42,652 nt of DNA from Neisseria bergeri (GCA_003044455.1 POWY01000013.1:1-42652), one strand, 5' to 3'; positions 1 through 7,598 are shown, counted from the stretch's first letter. Made by a program: numbers and translations. Notes: generated by a model from the sequence alone, not told the origin.

Positions 1-291
1 GCCCAGTTCGTCAAAACGGCAAAATAGGTTGAAATCGGTGCGGGTGATGAGGCTGTGTTCGAGTTCGGGATCGGAGAGGCTGTGCCATTGTCCGAGCAGG
101 ACGGCTTTGAACATGGACAACAGGGGACAGGCGGGACGACCGCGGTGGTCTCGGAGGTAACGGGTTTTTTGACGGTTCAGGTACTGCTCGATCGGCTGCC
201 AATCAATCACCTGGTCCAACTTCAATAGCGGGAAACGGTCGATGTGTTTGGCAATCATGGCTTGGGCGGTTTGCTGGAAGAAGGTGCTCAT
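1..291 (-). CDS. IS5-family transposase, N-terminal 97 residues (cut by window edge)
   Basis: This is an open frame from an ATG at 291 to the window edge. It encodes a protein beginning MSTFFQQTAQAMIAK, followed by the RYLRDHRGRPACPLLSMFKA and LSDPELEHSLITRTDFNLFC segments typical of the N-terminal domain of neisserial IS5-group transposases. This domain precedes the DDE catalytic core, which is not in the window, so activity cannot be judged. No stop or frameshift is seen in the visible part. The reading frame is supported by its position just inside the IS terminus and by the AGGAGATTT upstream of the ATG. Confidence 0.85.
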   Translation of the reverse strand, partial: MSTFFQQTAQAMIAKHIDRFPLLKLDQVIDWQPIEQYLNRQKTRYLRDHRGRPACPLLSMFKAVLLGQWHSLSDPELEHSLITRTDFNLFCRFDELG

Positions 292-354
292 GAGAAATCT
301 CCTAAATGTCTTGGTGGGAATTTAGGGGATTTTGGGGAATTTTGCAAAGGTCTC
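1..354 (-). mobile_element. IS5-family (IS1106-like) insertion sequence, 5' terminal part
   Basis: The element starts on the minus strand at position 354 with the terminal sequence GAGACCTTTGCAAAA and runs off the left edge of the window. The transposase start lies about 60 bp inside the end, as is usual for IS5-family elements. The outermost 54 bp (301-354) recur exactly in the palindrome at 23497-23578. No target-site duplication can be judged because the other end is outside the window. The family is assigned from the transposase N-terminus and the terminal sequence as I remember them from neisserial IS1106-type elements, so the exact IS name is uncertain. Confidence 0.85.
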
Positions 355-1790
355 AAGCTTTAGAAAAAACTTTTGCTACACATGATGAATTTAACCGTAA
401 GCCGATAGCCGAAAACATCATCAAGTTGCTGACATCGCCCATCGACCTTTCTCCTATGGTCATCGATGGCGGATGGGGAACGGGCAAAACCGAATTTTGC
501 CAAAAGCTGATTCGGCTCATGAAGCAGCAACAACTCAATTATCAGCCTGTCTATATCGATGCCTTCCGCTCTGACCACAGCGGAGAGCCTTTACTGGCAT
601 TGCTTGCTGAAATCATTAAATCCTGTACACCTGAAGATACCGACGAGCAGCCGTCCGAACAACGCAAAAATATTACAAGGAAAGTCGCGAAAGCCGCAGG
701 ATTTGTGATGAAAACCGTTGCTAAAGCAGCGGTTGGTCATGTTTTAAAGCAAAATACAGATGATTTGGCAGAAGGATTACAACAGATAATAAATGACGGC
801 CAAGATGCAGACAGTTTGGCCGAAACCGTAACCAATGCTGCTGCCACAATCGCCAGCCACACTATTGATGCAACCGTCGAAGCATTGTTAAAAGAGCAGA
901 TCGAATCAGAAAAAAATCTGGAAACGCTCAAGGACTGCCTGAAAGAATTGGCAGCAGACAAACCTATTATTCTGTTTATCGACGAACTTGACCGTTGCCG
1001 CCCTGATTACGCCGTCGATATGCTGGAAATCATCAAACATGTCTTTGATGTCGAAAACGTCAAAGTCGTGCTGGTAACGAACACCAAGCAACTGCGCGCG
1101 GCGATTAATCATCGGTATGGGGTGGAAGTGGATGCGCACAAATATTTGGATAAGTTTTTGAAGTACAGCTTTGCCTTGCCTGACAAGATTGTGGCTCCGT
1201 TTGAGATGGTACAGGCTTTAGTTTCAGTTGAATATTTCAAACAATTGATACGGGATGGCAATTTAAAAGGTTTAATTGGACAAGAGATAACCATAAATCT
1301 CATCAGTGATTTGATAGAACGGAACGATTTATCGCTTAGAGAAACAGAACGATTAGTCCGATTTTTAGAGATATATCATTCTTTAAGTCAAAAACTAAGC
1401 AGTACTACTAGGTGGCAATATGCTGTGCTACGCGTTACAGGTGTATTTATCTTCTGCTTCTATCCAGAATTAATGGATGGTTTTAATAAACATCGCGTTG
1501 ATACCAAAGATCTTGCTCGATTGTTTAATCTTCAGTCTTTACCTAGCGTCCCATTAAATAGTTATCATATTAATTTTACAGATGTTATTGCTGTAATGCT
1601 GATTATGTATGGTAATATTAAAGATACAAGTTTTACATTTGTAACACCTCAACATAAAGAATATTGGGACAAACATATAAATGAAACTTTTCTTGAAAAT
1701 CCATGTATTTTCCCTCTAGGAATGGCTGGAATTTTATCTATCCTGAGAGAAACCTTCCAAGTCCTCAGCCTTGAGCAAACTCCCCAATAA
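306..1790 (+). CDS. KAP-family P-loop NTPase with IS-derived N-terminus
   Basis: This is a predicted cytoplasmic ATPase of the KAP P-loop family. Walker A is GGWGTGKT at about residues 55-62. Walker B is [12 protein letters not shown] at about residues 220-232, followed by the family-typical [20 protein letters not shown] segment. No clear membrane segments are seen, unlike many KAP proteins that carry transmembrane helices inserted in the P-loop domain. Residues 1-16 are encoded by the end of the IS element, and the recognisable family sequence begins near [10 protein letters not shown] at about residue 29. The native start was therefore probably removed by the insertion, and the ATG at 306 has no good ribosome-binding site. 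The C-terminal third is AT-rich compared with rnhB downstream. KAP ATPases are found in mobile and defence contexts, but the role here is unknown. The product may be a truncated pseudogene or a fused functional protein. Confidence 0.7.
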   Translation: MSWWEFRGFWGILQRSQALEKTFATHDEFNRKPIAENIIKLLTSPIDLSPMVIDGGWGTGKTEFCQKLIRLMKQQQLNYQPVYIDAFRSDHSGEPLLALLAEIIKSCTPEDTDEQPSEQRKNITRKVAKAAGFVMKTVAKAAVGHVLKQNTDDLAEGLQQIINDGQDADSLAETVTNAAATIASHTIDATVEALLKEQIESEKNLETLKDCLKELAADKPIILFIDELDRCRPDYAVDMLEIIKHVFDVENVKVVLVTNTKQLRAAINHRYGVEVDAHKYLDKFLKYSFALPDKIVAPFEMVQALVSVEYFKQLIRDGNLKGLIGQEITINLISDLIERNDLSLRETERLVRFLEIYHSLSQKLSSTTRWQYAVLRVTGVFIFCFYPELMDGFNKHRVDTKDLARLFNLQSLPSVPLNSYHINFTDVIAVMLIMYGNIKDTSFTFVTPQHKEYWDKHINETFLENPCIFPLGMAGILSILRETFQVLSLEQTPQ

Positions 1791-1796
1791 ATGCAA

Positions 1797-1826
1797 AGGC
1801 CGTCTGAAACCCTTTTCAGACGGCAT
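1797..1826 (+). terminator. Inverted DUS pair between KAP gene and rnhB
   Basis: AGGCCGTCTGAA (1797-1808) faces TTCAGACGGCAT (1815-1826). The pair can form a stem-loop that would end the KAP transcript and also serves as an uptake sequence. The left half is the AG dialect and the right half the AT dialect. No long T-tract follows. Confidence 0.6.
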
Positions 1827-1851
1827 TCCCACCATCCCGACAGGAAACATC

Positions 1852-2436
1852 ATGCACATACTGACCGCCGGCGTGGACGAGGCAGGACGCGGGCCTTTAG
1901 TCGGCAGCGTGTTTGCCGCCGCCGTCATCCTTCCGGAAACATTCGACCTGCCCGGACTGACCGACTCCAAAAAACTCAGCGAGAAAAAACGCGACGCGCT
2001 TGCCAAAATGATTAAAGAACAGGCGGTTGCGTGGCACGTCGCCGCCGCCTCGCCCGAAGAAATCGCCAGCCTCAACATCCTGCACGCCACCATGCTCGCC
2101 ATGAAACGCGCCGTTGACGGTTTGGCTGTGCGTCCCGAAAAAATATTCATCGACGGCAACCGCATTCCAGAACATTTAGGTATCCCTGCCGAAGCCGTCG
2201 TCAAAGGCGACAGCAAAATCATCGAAATCTCCGCCGCATCCGTTTTGGCAAAGACCGCCCGCGATGCGGAAATGTACGCACTGGCGCAACGCCATCCCCA
2301 ATACGGTTTTGACAAACACAAAGGTTACGGCACGAAGCAGCATCTGGAAGCCCTCAAACAATACGGCGTGCTGCCCGAACACCGCCGAGACTTCGCCCCC
2401 GTCAGAAACCTGATCGCACAGCAGACGCTGTTTTAA
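1852..2436 (+). CDS. rnhB: Ribonuclease HII
   Basis: RNase HII cleaves the RNA strand of RNA-DNA hybrids and removes misincorporated ribonucleotides from DNA. The 194-residue product has the usual length. It shows the N-terminal [10 protein letters not shown] motif (acidic catalytic Asp and Glu), [12 protein letters not shown], a later DGN with the next catalytic Asp, and [16 protein letters not shown] with another, ending with the [14 protein letters not shown] segment. The ATG at 1852 is chosen because CAGGAAA lies just upstream and the protein then starts as in other family members. The open frame continues upstream to 1771 into the DUS pair and is not expected to be translated. Inverted DUS pairs lie on both sides, so it is probably a single-gene unit. 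Confidence 0.95.
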   Translation: MHILTAGVDEAGRGPLVGSVFAAAVILPETFDLPGLTDSKKLSEKKRDALAKMIKEQAVAWHVAAASPEEIASLNILHATMLAMKRAVDGLAVRPEKIFIDGNRIPEHLGIPAEAVVKGDSKIIEISAASVLAKTARDAEMYALAQRHPQYGFDKHKGYGTKQHLEALKQYGVLPEHRRDFAPVRNLIAQQTLF

Positions 2437-2448
2437 ACCGGCACAAAA

Positions 2449-2473
2449 ATGCCGTCTGAACTTCAGACGGCAT
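2449..2473 (+). terminator. Inverted DUS pair after rnhB
   Basis: ATGCCGTCTGAA (2449-2460) and TTCAGACGGCAT (2462-2473) are separated by one base, 12 bp after the rnhB stop. This is the usual neisserial arrangement in which paired uptake sequences double as a transcription terminator. Confidence 0.75.
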
Positions 2474-2535
2474 TTCCAGCATCGCAACTTCAAAGAGAAA
2501 GAACCCATACCGCCATTCCCGCGCAGGCGGTAATT

Positions 2536-2690
2536 TATAGTGGATTAACAAAAATCAGGACAAGGCGACGAAGCCGCAGACAGTACAGATAGTACGGAAC
2601 CGATTCACTTGGTGCTTCAGCACCTTAGAGAATCGTTCTCTTTGAGCTAAGGCGAGGTAACGCCGTACTGGTTTTTGTTAATCCACTATA
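2536..2690 (+). repeat. Correia repeat enclosed element (CREE), full length, copy 1
   Basis: This 155-bp element begins TATAGTGGATTAACAAAAAT and ends in the inverted repeat ATTTTTGTTAATCCACTATA-like sequence (here GTTTTTGTTAATCCACTATA), bounded by TA on both sides. It is the long form that retains the central segment lost in the roughly 105-bp version, and in the literature this segment contains an IHF-binding site. Correia elements are non-autonomous, MITE-like repeats of Neisseria that can add promoters or RNase III sites to neighbouring transcripts. It lies 99 bp after the rnhB stop. Confidence 0.95.
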
Positions 2691-3087
2691 GTTTTTTGGG
2701 TTTCAGTTGTTTTTAAGTTTCGGAAAACTTCCCAACCGTCATTCCCGCGAAAAACAGAAAATCAAAAAAGAACCCTAAAATCCGTCATTCCCGAGCAGAC
2801 GGGAATCCAATCCGTCCGGTTTCCGTTTTTTTTGAATTTCAGGTAACTTCCAAACCGTCATTCCCGCAAAAGCGGGAATCCAGTTCGTTGAGTTTCAGTT
2901 ATTTAGAATAAATTTTGAAACTTTAATCCCGTCATTCCCGCGAAAGCGGGAATCCACAACGTAAAATCTAAAGAAACCGTTTTCCCGATAAGTTTCCGTA
3001 CCGACAGACCTAGATTCCCGCCTGCGCGGGAATGACGATATTTCAGTTTTCTGTTTTTGATTTTTTTTGTTTTTGCGGGAATGACGA
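2691..3087. repeat. dRS3 / NIME repeat array between two Correia elements
   Basis: This block has no gene and is made of neisserial intergenic mosaic repeats. Four complete dRS3 units of the form ATTCCC-N8-GGGAAT are seen at 2787-2806, 2860-2879, 2934-2953 and 3014-3033. Half units are visible near 2741 and 3075, and another near 2515 lies just before Correia copy 1. The spacers carry related AT-rich RS-type segments such as TTTCAGTT and TTGAATTTCAG. dRS3 sites are known integration targets for neisserial filamentous phage and hot spots for recombination. No coding signal is seen. Confidence 0.9.
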
Positions 3088-3242
3088 TATAGTGGATTAA
3101 CAAAAATCAGGACAAGGCGACGAAGCCGCAGACAGTACAGATAGTACGGAACCGATTCACTTGGTGCTTCAGCACCTTAGAGAATCGTTCTCTTTGAGCT
3201 GAGGCGAGGCAACGCCGTACCGGTTTTTGTTAATCCACTATA
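3088..3242 (+). repeat. Correia repeat enclosed element, full length, copy 2
   Basis: This second 155-bp Correia element is in the same orientation as the copy at 2536. The two differ at only three positions by eye, all near the right end (CTGAGG for CTAAGG, GGCAAC for GGTAAC, ACCGGT for ACTGGT). It ends 19 bp from the stop of the minus-strand gene at 3262-3861, so the mRNA of that gene would run into it, where its paired ends could fold and be cut by RNase III. Confidence 0.95.
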
Positions 3243-3261
3243 AAAATTACTCAATTAAGTA

Positions 3262-3861
3262 CTAATCCTGCAGGGTTGTTAGTATTTTTTTATATCTATC
3301 TTTTAGATATTCACTTTTTGTTTCACTATATTTCAAACTGAAGTATTGAATCAATTCTGACTTATACATCATAGGTACAAAGTAAATGTATTCTTCGACC
3401 AAGTTAGTAAAGTATTCCGCAGAAGTCTTTTTAGGAGAGAGTTTAGGTATACTCATAAAATAGGCCCATTTATTCGGGAATTCCTCAAACATTTTCATCT
3501 TAGGGAGATGAAATGCTACAAAAAGAGCTACTCCCTTTCTTTGAATATTCGCTAACATAAGGCGATATATTTCCTCACTCTCAGGAAGCTTATACCTCCA
3601 CATCATCATTCCAAGAGCAGATACTATACAGCGATTGATTTTACTGTTTTCCGCATACTTATTTGCTATTTGCACCAAAACACCCCCAAATTGAACATCT
3701 CTAAAAAGCTCCGTATAATAAGAAGACATTTCTTGCCTAGGCTGTTTCTCAAAATCAACAAGAAGCTTTTCGATCTCTTCGCTTGTTTGAATTTCCCAAT
3801 TCTCAATATGATGCTTCAGTTCGATTATTTTATTAACTCGAAGCTTAGTTTTGCTGTTCAT
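3262..3861 (-). CDS. Hypothetical protein, AT-rich orphan gene next to parA
   Basis: I do not recognise this 199-residue protein. It is predicted soluble, with no signal peptide or clear membrane helix, and is mostly helical. It begins MNSKTKLRVNKIIELKHHI and has a central region GVLVQIANKYAENSKINRC followed by amphipathic segments, giving the look of a small helical-repeat protein. Base composition is far more AT-rich than in parA and rsmG, and it sits between the parA stop and a Correia/dRS3 island, so horizontal acquisition is likely. Small helical proteins of this kind in Neisseria are sometimes orphan immunity genes of contact-dependent toxins, but nothing in this sequence proves that. 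Confidence 0.6.
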   Translation of the reverse strand: MNSKTKLRVNKIIELKHHIENWEIQTSEEIEKLLVDFEKQPRQEMSSYYTELFRDVQFGGVLVQIANKYAENSKINRCIVSALGMMMWRYKLPESEEIYRLMLANIQRKGVALFVAFHLPKMKMFEEFPNKWAYFMSIPKLSPKKTSAEYFTNLVEEYIYFVPMMYKSELIQYFSLKYSETKSEYLKDRYKKILTTLQD

Positions 3862-3961
3862 ATTTCTAGAAATAACGATATAAGTATTTTTATTTTAATC
3901 CGCCATATTAACGCACCCGGCCAAACAGCATAAAGGCACGTGCAGCCCGATTTGGATTGAC

Positions 3962-4735
3962 CTATTTCCCCGACACCCTCGCCGCCAGCTCGTCCGCCAA
4001 GGCAAGATACGCCTTGGTACCCTTTGCCTGCGCGTCGTAAGCCATCACCGGCATACCGTGGCTCGGCGCTTCCGCAAGGCGGATATTGCGCGGGATGACG
4101 GTTTCAAACAGCAAATCCCCGAAATGGCTGCGCAACTGTTCGCTGACTTCGGCAACCAGCCTGCTGCGGCTGTCGTACATCGTGCGCACGATGCCCGTGA
4201 TGTCCAAATCGGGATTGATTGCCTGACGGATTTTTCGGACGGTTGCAATCAGGTCGGAAATCCCTTCCAGCGCGTAATATTCGCACAACATTGGCACAAT
4301 CACGCCGCCCGCCGCCACCAAGCCGTTAAGTGTCAACAGCGTCAGCGAAGGCGGACAGTCGATCAGGATAAAGTCGTAATCTTCCGCCACTGCCTTGAGC
4401 GCGTTTTTCAAACGTACTTCCCGGGCGATTTCCTGCACCAGCTCGATTTCCGCACCGGCAAGCGCGCGGTTCGCGCCCAACACAGCGTATCCGCCCTCTT
4501 TGCTGCGTACCGCCGCCGATTTCACGTCCGCATCGCCCAATAAGACCTGATAAACGCCGGACTGCAAACTCGCCTTGTCGATACCGCTGCCCGTCGTCGC
4601 ATTGCCCTGCGGATCCAAATCGACCACCAGCACGCGTTTGCCGCGCGATGCCAGCGAAGCCGCCAAATTTACCGTCGTCGTCGTTTTGCCCACACCGCCC
4701 TTCTGATTGGCGATGGCAAGGATGTTCGCACTCAT
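3962..4735 (-). CDS. parA: ParA/Soj-type chromosome partitioning ATPase
   Basis: This is a deviant-Walker ATPase that binds DNA non-specifically and, with ParB bound to parS sites, segregates the chromosome origin region. The 257-residue product has the sequence NQKGGVGKTTTTVN (deviant Walker A, residues 11-24), VDLDPQGNATTG (switch I), and LIDCPPSLTLLTLNGL (Walker B/switch II). It follows rsmG on the same strand with a 98-bp gap, the gid-par order common in bacteria. The parB gene that normally follows directly is absent here. Its place is taken by the AT-rich gene at 3262-3861. MinD is a separate paralogue encoded at 24826. Confidence 0.95.
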   Translation of the reverse strand: MSANILAIANQKGGVGKTTTTVNLAASLASRGKRVLVVDLDPQGNATTGSGIDKASLQSGVYQVLLGDADVKSAAVRSKEGGYAVLGANRALAGAEIELVQEIAREVRLKNALKAVAEDYDFILIDCPPSLTLLTLNGLVAAGGVIVPMLCEYYALEGISDLIATVRKIRQAINPDLDITGIVRTMYDSRSRLVAEVSEQLRSHFGDLLFETVIPRNIRLAEAPSHGMPVMAYDAQAKGTKAYLALADELAARVSGK

Positions 4736-4815
4736 GTCCCGCCCGTGTCCCGTCTGATGTTGAAAAAAGAAAAACAGTGCGGAATTTTACCTTTATCCGC
4801 ACAAAAAAGGTATTC

Positions 4816-4827
4816 ATGCCGTCTGAA
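4816..4827 (+). repeat. DNA uptake sequence (AT-DUS), single
   Basis: A perfect ATGCCGTCTGAA lies between rsmG and parA without an inverted partner. It marks neisserial DNA for uptake during transformation. Confidence 0.9.
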
Positions 4828-4833
4828 GCGCGC

Positions 4834-5457
4834 TCAACGCTTGCTCAGGATGACGATATGGCGTTCCGCATCCAAGCCCGGCACATCGAGCCTTTGGACT
4901 TTTTCGACGCACACATCCTGCGGCAGGCGGCCGATTTCTTCCTGCGGATATACGCCCTTCATCGCCGCCCAGTATCCGCCGTCTTTCAACAGATGCCCCG
5001 TCCAAGACACAAAATCCGCCAGTTCTGCAAACGCACGGCTGGTAATCACGTCGGCACGTACGTCCAAAACCGCCTCCACGCGTCCGGATACCACGCGCAC
5101 ATTGTCCAATCCCAACTCGATAACCGCCTGCCGCAAAAAAGCCGTTTTCTTCGTATTCGCATCCAACAGCGTAATCTGCAAATCGGGACGGCACACCGCC
5201 GCCGGAATGCCGGGCTGGCCGCCGCCCGAACCGACATCCAGCATCGTCTGTGCGCCTTCGATATGGGGCAGCAGCGTCAGGCTGTCCAAAAGATGATGGA
5301 CAACCATTTTTTCCTCGTCGCGCAGGGCGGTCAGATTGTAGGTTTTGTTCCACTTTTTCAACAAATCCACATAGGCCAAAAGCCTGTCCTGCGCCGTTTC
5401 CGAAATATCCAGCCCCATCGCGGCAATGCCTGCACGCAGGCGTTCTTTACGTTCCAT
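4834..5457 (-). CDS. rsmG: 16S rRNA m7G527 methyltransferase RsmG (GidB)
   Basis: This SAM-dependent enzyme methylates N7 of G527 in 16S rRNA. Its loss gives low-level streptomycin resistance in other bacteria. The 207-residue product has the family length. It shows the N-terminal helix region with WNKTYNLTALRD, then the SAM-binding motif MLDVGSGGGQPGIPAAV, the LLDANTKKTAFL segment and VITSRAFAELADFV. The ATG at 5457 is chosen because AGGAAG lies 6 bp upstream. The frame is open to 5550, but that extension reads through a DUS and has no homologous look. It is probably co-transcribed with parA. Confidence 0.95.
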   Translation of the reverse strand: MERKERLRAGIAAMGLDISETAQDRLLAYVDLLKKWNKTYNLTALRDEEKMVVHHLLDSLTLLPHIEGAQTMLDVGSGGGQPGIPAAVCRPDLQITLLDANTKKTAFLRQAVIELGLDNVRVVSGRVEAVLDVRADVITSRAFAELADFVSWTGHLLKDGGYWAAMKGVYPQEEIGRLPQDVCVEKVQRLDVPGLDAERHIVILSKR

Positions 5458-5501
5458 ATATGCTTCCTGTCCATATTCAGGCGTAATGTTAGCGGAAAAA
5501 C

Positions 5502-5539
5502 ATACCGTCTGAAACCGCGTATCGGGTTTCAGACGGCAT
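5502..5539 (-). terminator. Inverted DUS hairpin upstream of rsmG
   Basis: ATACCGTCTGAAACC and GGTTTCAGACGGCAT face each other over an 8-base loop, with one half carrying a variant DUS. It separates the membrane-protein gene at 5552-6037 from rsmG and likely terminates the former. Confidence 0.65.
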
Positions 5540-5551
5540 TCCCGTTCCAAC

Positions 5552-6037
5552 CTATTTTTTCCTGTGAAACACCACCGGCTGCACCGGCGCGCGCGTCAGG
5601 CGTTTGGGCAGCGTCAGCATAGACACCAGCCACACGGCAAACGCATATTCCGACACCGCCTCCCCGCGCAGCCCGCCCAAAGCGGCACTGCCCAACAACA
5701 GCTCGAGAATCCAAGCCACCGCCGCCGCCGCGCAAGCCGCCACGCCCGACAGAAACAGCGCGTAACGCGAATGCCGCCGCATCATCTTTTTGTACGCCAG
5801 CTTCGTCAGACCCGCTGATACAACCACATTCAAAAACGCAAACACGCCATACACAAACCACACCACGCCGTCCCAACCGCCACGCCAACCGAATCCGCCG
5901 TCCGACACCGACACCGTCAGCCCCGCCCGTCCGAACGCAAGCGCAAAGGCATCATGCACCGCCAACGCAAACGGCAGCGTCAAAAACACCAGCCCCGCAA
6001 ACAGAGCCGTATAGGGATATTTCTCGTTCACATACAT
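5552..6037 (-). CDS. Conserved hypothetical integral membrane protein
   Basis: This is a 161-residue hydrophobic protein with about four predicted membrane helices: near residues 8-25 (YTALFAGLVFLTLPFALAV), 55-75 (GVVWFVYGVFAFLNVVVSAG), 92-116 (YALFLSGVAACAAAAVAWILE) and 130-142 (YAFAVWLVSML). A basic loop, KLAYKKMMRRHSR, lies between helices 2 and 3. The start at 6037 has a strong ribosome site, GAGGAGGG, about 7 bp upstream. I do not recognise a functional family. It is GC-rich like its neighbours and appears to be an ordinary core gene. Confidence 0.75.
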   Translation of the reverse strand: MYVNEKYPYTALFAGLVFLTLPFALAVHDAFALAFGRAGLTVSVSDGGFGWRGGWDGVVWFVYGVFAFLNVVVSAGLTKLAYKKMMRRHSRYALFLSGVAACAAAAVAWILELLLGSAALGGLRGEAVSEYAFAVWLVSMLTLPKRLTRAPVQPVVFHRKK

Positions 6038-6102
6038 CGCCGACCCTCCTCACGAAGCAAACCGCATTATACCGTGCAAAACCCGTGCAGCCGCCCGAAA
6101 AG

Positions 6103-6131
6103 TTGCACAAACAACCGTTCATATATATCAT
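6103..6131 (+). promoter_or_regulatory. Predicted sigma-70 promoter of tRNA-Thr
   Basis: TTGCAC (6103-6108) and TATCAT (6126-6131) are separated by 17 bp. The expected transcription start falls just before the mature tRNA 5' end at 6142. Confidence 0.65.
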
Positions 6132-6141
6132 AACGAAAAAA

Positions 6142-6217
6142 GCCGGTGTAGCTCAGTCGGTAGAGCAGCGCATTCGTAACGCGAAGGTCGGGGGTTCGAT
6201 TCCCTTCTCCGGCACCA
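6142..6217 (+). tRNA. tRNA-Thr (anticodon CGT)
   Basis: This 76-nt tRNA has an encoded CCA end. The D-arm GCTCAGTCGGTAGAGC, anticodon loop TTCGTAA with CGT at 34-36, and T-loop TTCGATT are all in place, and the sequence closely follows the E. coli threonine CGU tRNA. Two non-Watson-Crick positions are visible when folded by eye: U6 opposite U67 in the acceptor stem, and A31 opposite C39 at the top of the anticodon stem. It reads ACG codons. It is transcribed away from the membrane-protein gene at 5552-6037. Confidence 0.97.
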
Positions 6218-6222
6218 ATACC

Positions 6223-6262
6223 AAGCACAGACCCTCCCTTCCCTGGGAAGCCTGTGCTTTTT
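6223..6262 (+). terminator. Rho-independent terminator of tRNA-Thr
   Basis: AAGCACAG (6223-6230) pairs with CTGTGCTT (6252-6259). A short inner stem TTCCC/GGGAA sits within the loop, and the stem is followed by a T-run to 6262. Confidence 0.75.
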
Positions 6263-6273
6263 CACATTTCCGC

Positions 6274-6285
6274 TTCAGACGGCAT
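6274..6285 (-). repeat. DNA uptake sequence (AT-DUS), single
   Basis: TTCAGACGGCAT lies 5 bp before the start codon of the FUSC-like gene, where a ribosome-binding site would be expected. Confidence 0.9.
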
Positions 6286-6290
6286 CCGAT

Positions 6291-7418
6291 ATGAACTCCT
6301 CGCAACGCAACCGCCTCGTCAGCCGCTGGCTCAATTCCTACGAACGCTACCGCCACCGCCGCCTCATACACGCCGTGCGGCTCGGCGGAGCCGTCCTGTT
6401 CGCCACCGCACTCGCCCGGCTGCTCCACCTCCAACACGGCGAATGGATAGGCATGACCGTCTTCGTCGTCCTCGGCATGCTCCAGTTTCAAGGGGCGATT
6501 TACTCCAAGGCGGTGGAACGTATGCTCGGCACGGTCATCGGACTGGGCGCGGGTTTGGGCGTTTTATGGCTGAACCAGCATTATTTCCACGACAACCTCC
6601 TCTTCTACCTCACCGTCGGCACGGCAAGCGCACTGGCCGGCTGGGCGGCGGTCGGCAAAAACGGTTACGTCCCTATGCTGGCGGGACTGACGATGTGCAT
6701 GCTCATCGGCGACAACGGCAGCGAATGGCTCGACAGCGGCCTGATGCGCGCCATGAACGTCCTCATCGGCGCAGCCATCGCCATCGCCGCCGCCAAACTG
6801 CTGCCGCTGAAATCCACACTGATGTGGCGTTTCATGCTTGCCGACAACCTGACCGACTGCAGCAAAATGATTGCCGAAATCAGCAACGGCAGGCGCATGA
6901 CCCGCGAACGCCTCGAGGAGAACATGGCGAAAATGCGCCAAATCAACGCGCGCATGGTCAAAAGCCGCAGCCACCTCGCCGCCACATCGGGCGAAAGCCG
7001 CATCAGCCCCGCCATGATGGAAGCCATGCAGCACGCCCACCGTAAAATCGTCAACACCACCGAGCTGCTCCTGACCACCGCCGCCAAGCTGCAATCTCCC
7101 AAACTCAACGGCAGCGAAATCCGGCTGCTCGACCGCCATTTCATCCAACTCCAAACCGACCTGCAACAAACCGTCGCCCTTATCAACGGCAGACACGCCC
7201 GCCGCATCCGCATCGACACCGCCATCAACCCCGAACTGGAAGCCCTCGCCGAACACCTCCACTACCAATGGCAGGGCTTCCTCTGGCTCAGCACCAATAT
7301 GCGTCAGGAAATTTCCGCCCTCGTCATCCTGCTGCAACGCACCCGCCGCAAATGGCTGGATGCCCACGAACGCCAACACCTGCGCCAAAGCCTGCTTGAA
7401 ACACGGGAACACGGCTGA
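6291..7418 (+). CDS. FUSC/YccS-like inner membrane protein (putative aromatic acid exporter family)
   Basis: This is a 375-residue protein. The N-terminal half holds about six hydrophobic helices (residues 25-165, for example LIHAVRLGGAVLFATALARL and LIGAAIAIAAAKLLPL). A motif-rich loop in between, KAVERMLGTVIGLGAGLGVL, matches the G-x-R-x-x-G-T-x-x-G pattern of the fusaric acid resistance (FUSC) superfamily. The C-terminal half is a long helical cytoplasmic region with many charged residues. Relatives form efflux pores for aromatic carboxylic acids, but the substrate here is unknown. The ATG at 6291 follows a DUS and lacks a recognisable Shine-Dalgarno. The gene ends at an inverted DUS pair and appears to be a single unit. 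Confidence 0.8.
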   Translation: MNSSQRNRLVSRWLNSYERYRHRRLIHAVRLGGAVLFATALARLLHLQHGEWIGMTVFVVLGMLQFQGAIYSKAVERMLGTVIGLGAGLGVLWLNQHYFHDNLLFYLTVGTASALAGWAAVGKNGYVPMLAGLTMCMLIGDNGSEWLDSGLMRAMNVLIGAAIAIAAAKLLPLKSTLMWRFMLADNLTDCSKMIAEISNGRRMTRERLEENMAKMRQINARMVKSRSHLAATSGESRISPAMMEAMQHAHRKIVNTTELLLTTAAKLQSPKLNGSEIRLLDRHFIQLQTDLQQTVALINGRHARRIRIDTAINPELEALAEHLHYQWQGFLWLSTNMRQEISALVILLQRTRRKWLDAHERQHLRQSLLETREHG

Positions 7419-7430
7419 CGGCCGGACACG

Positions 7431-7465
7431 ATGCCGTCTGAAACACCTGCCGCTTCAGACGGCAT
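7431..7465 (+). terminator. Inverted DUS pair after the FUSC-like gene
   Basis: ATGCCGTCTGAA (7431-7442) and TTCAGACGGCAT (7454-7465) form a 12-bp stem shortly after the stop codon. Confidence 0.75.
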
Positions 7466-7481
7466 CCCCAATCCGCCTGCC

Positions 7482-7510
7482 TTGTCGTCATGCCCGAATA
7501 ACGGTACTAT
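7482..7510 (+). promoter_or_regulatory. Predicted promoter of the frr-uppS-cdsA envelope cluster
   Basis: TTGTCG (7482-7487) and TACTAT (7505-7510) have exact 17-bp spacing and lie about 90 bp upstream of the frr start, right after the previous terminator. Confidence 0.6.
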
Positions 7511-7528
7511 TCGCAGTTAACAGTTTTC

Positions 7529-7565
7529 ATGCCGTCTGAAAGGTTTGAAGCGCGTTTCAGACGGC
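7529..7565 (+). terminator. Inverted DUS hairpin in the frr leader
   Basis: ATGCCGTCTGAA (7529-7540) pairs with TTCAGACGGC (7556-7565), with a secondary TTTGAAGCGCG between. It lies after the promoter and before frr, so it would be part of the 5' untranslated RNA and could act as an attenuator. There is no T-tract, and function is inferred from position only. Confidence 0.5.
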
Positions 7566-7598
7566 TGCCCGCTTACCTTATCTTACCGAAAGAACAAT

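Noticed and set aside
4648-5622. Plus-strand frame of 324 codons opposite parA and rsmG
   Set aside because: His/Arg/Gln-rich shadow translation. The minus strand carries two well-supported genes.
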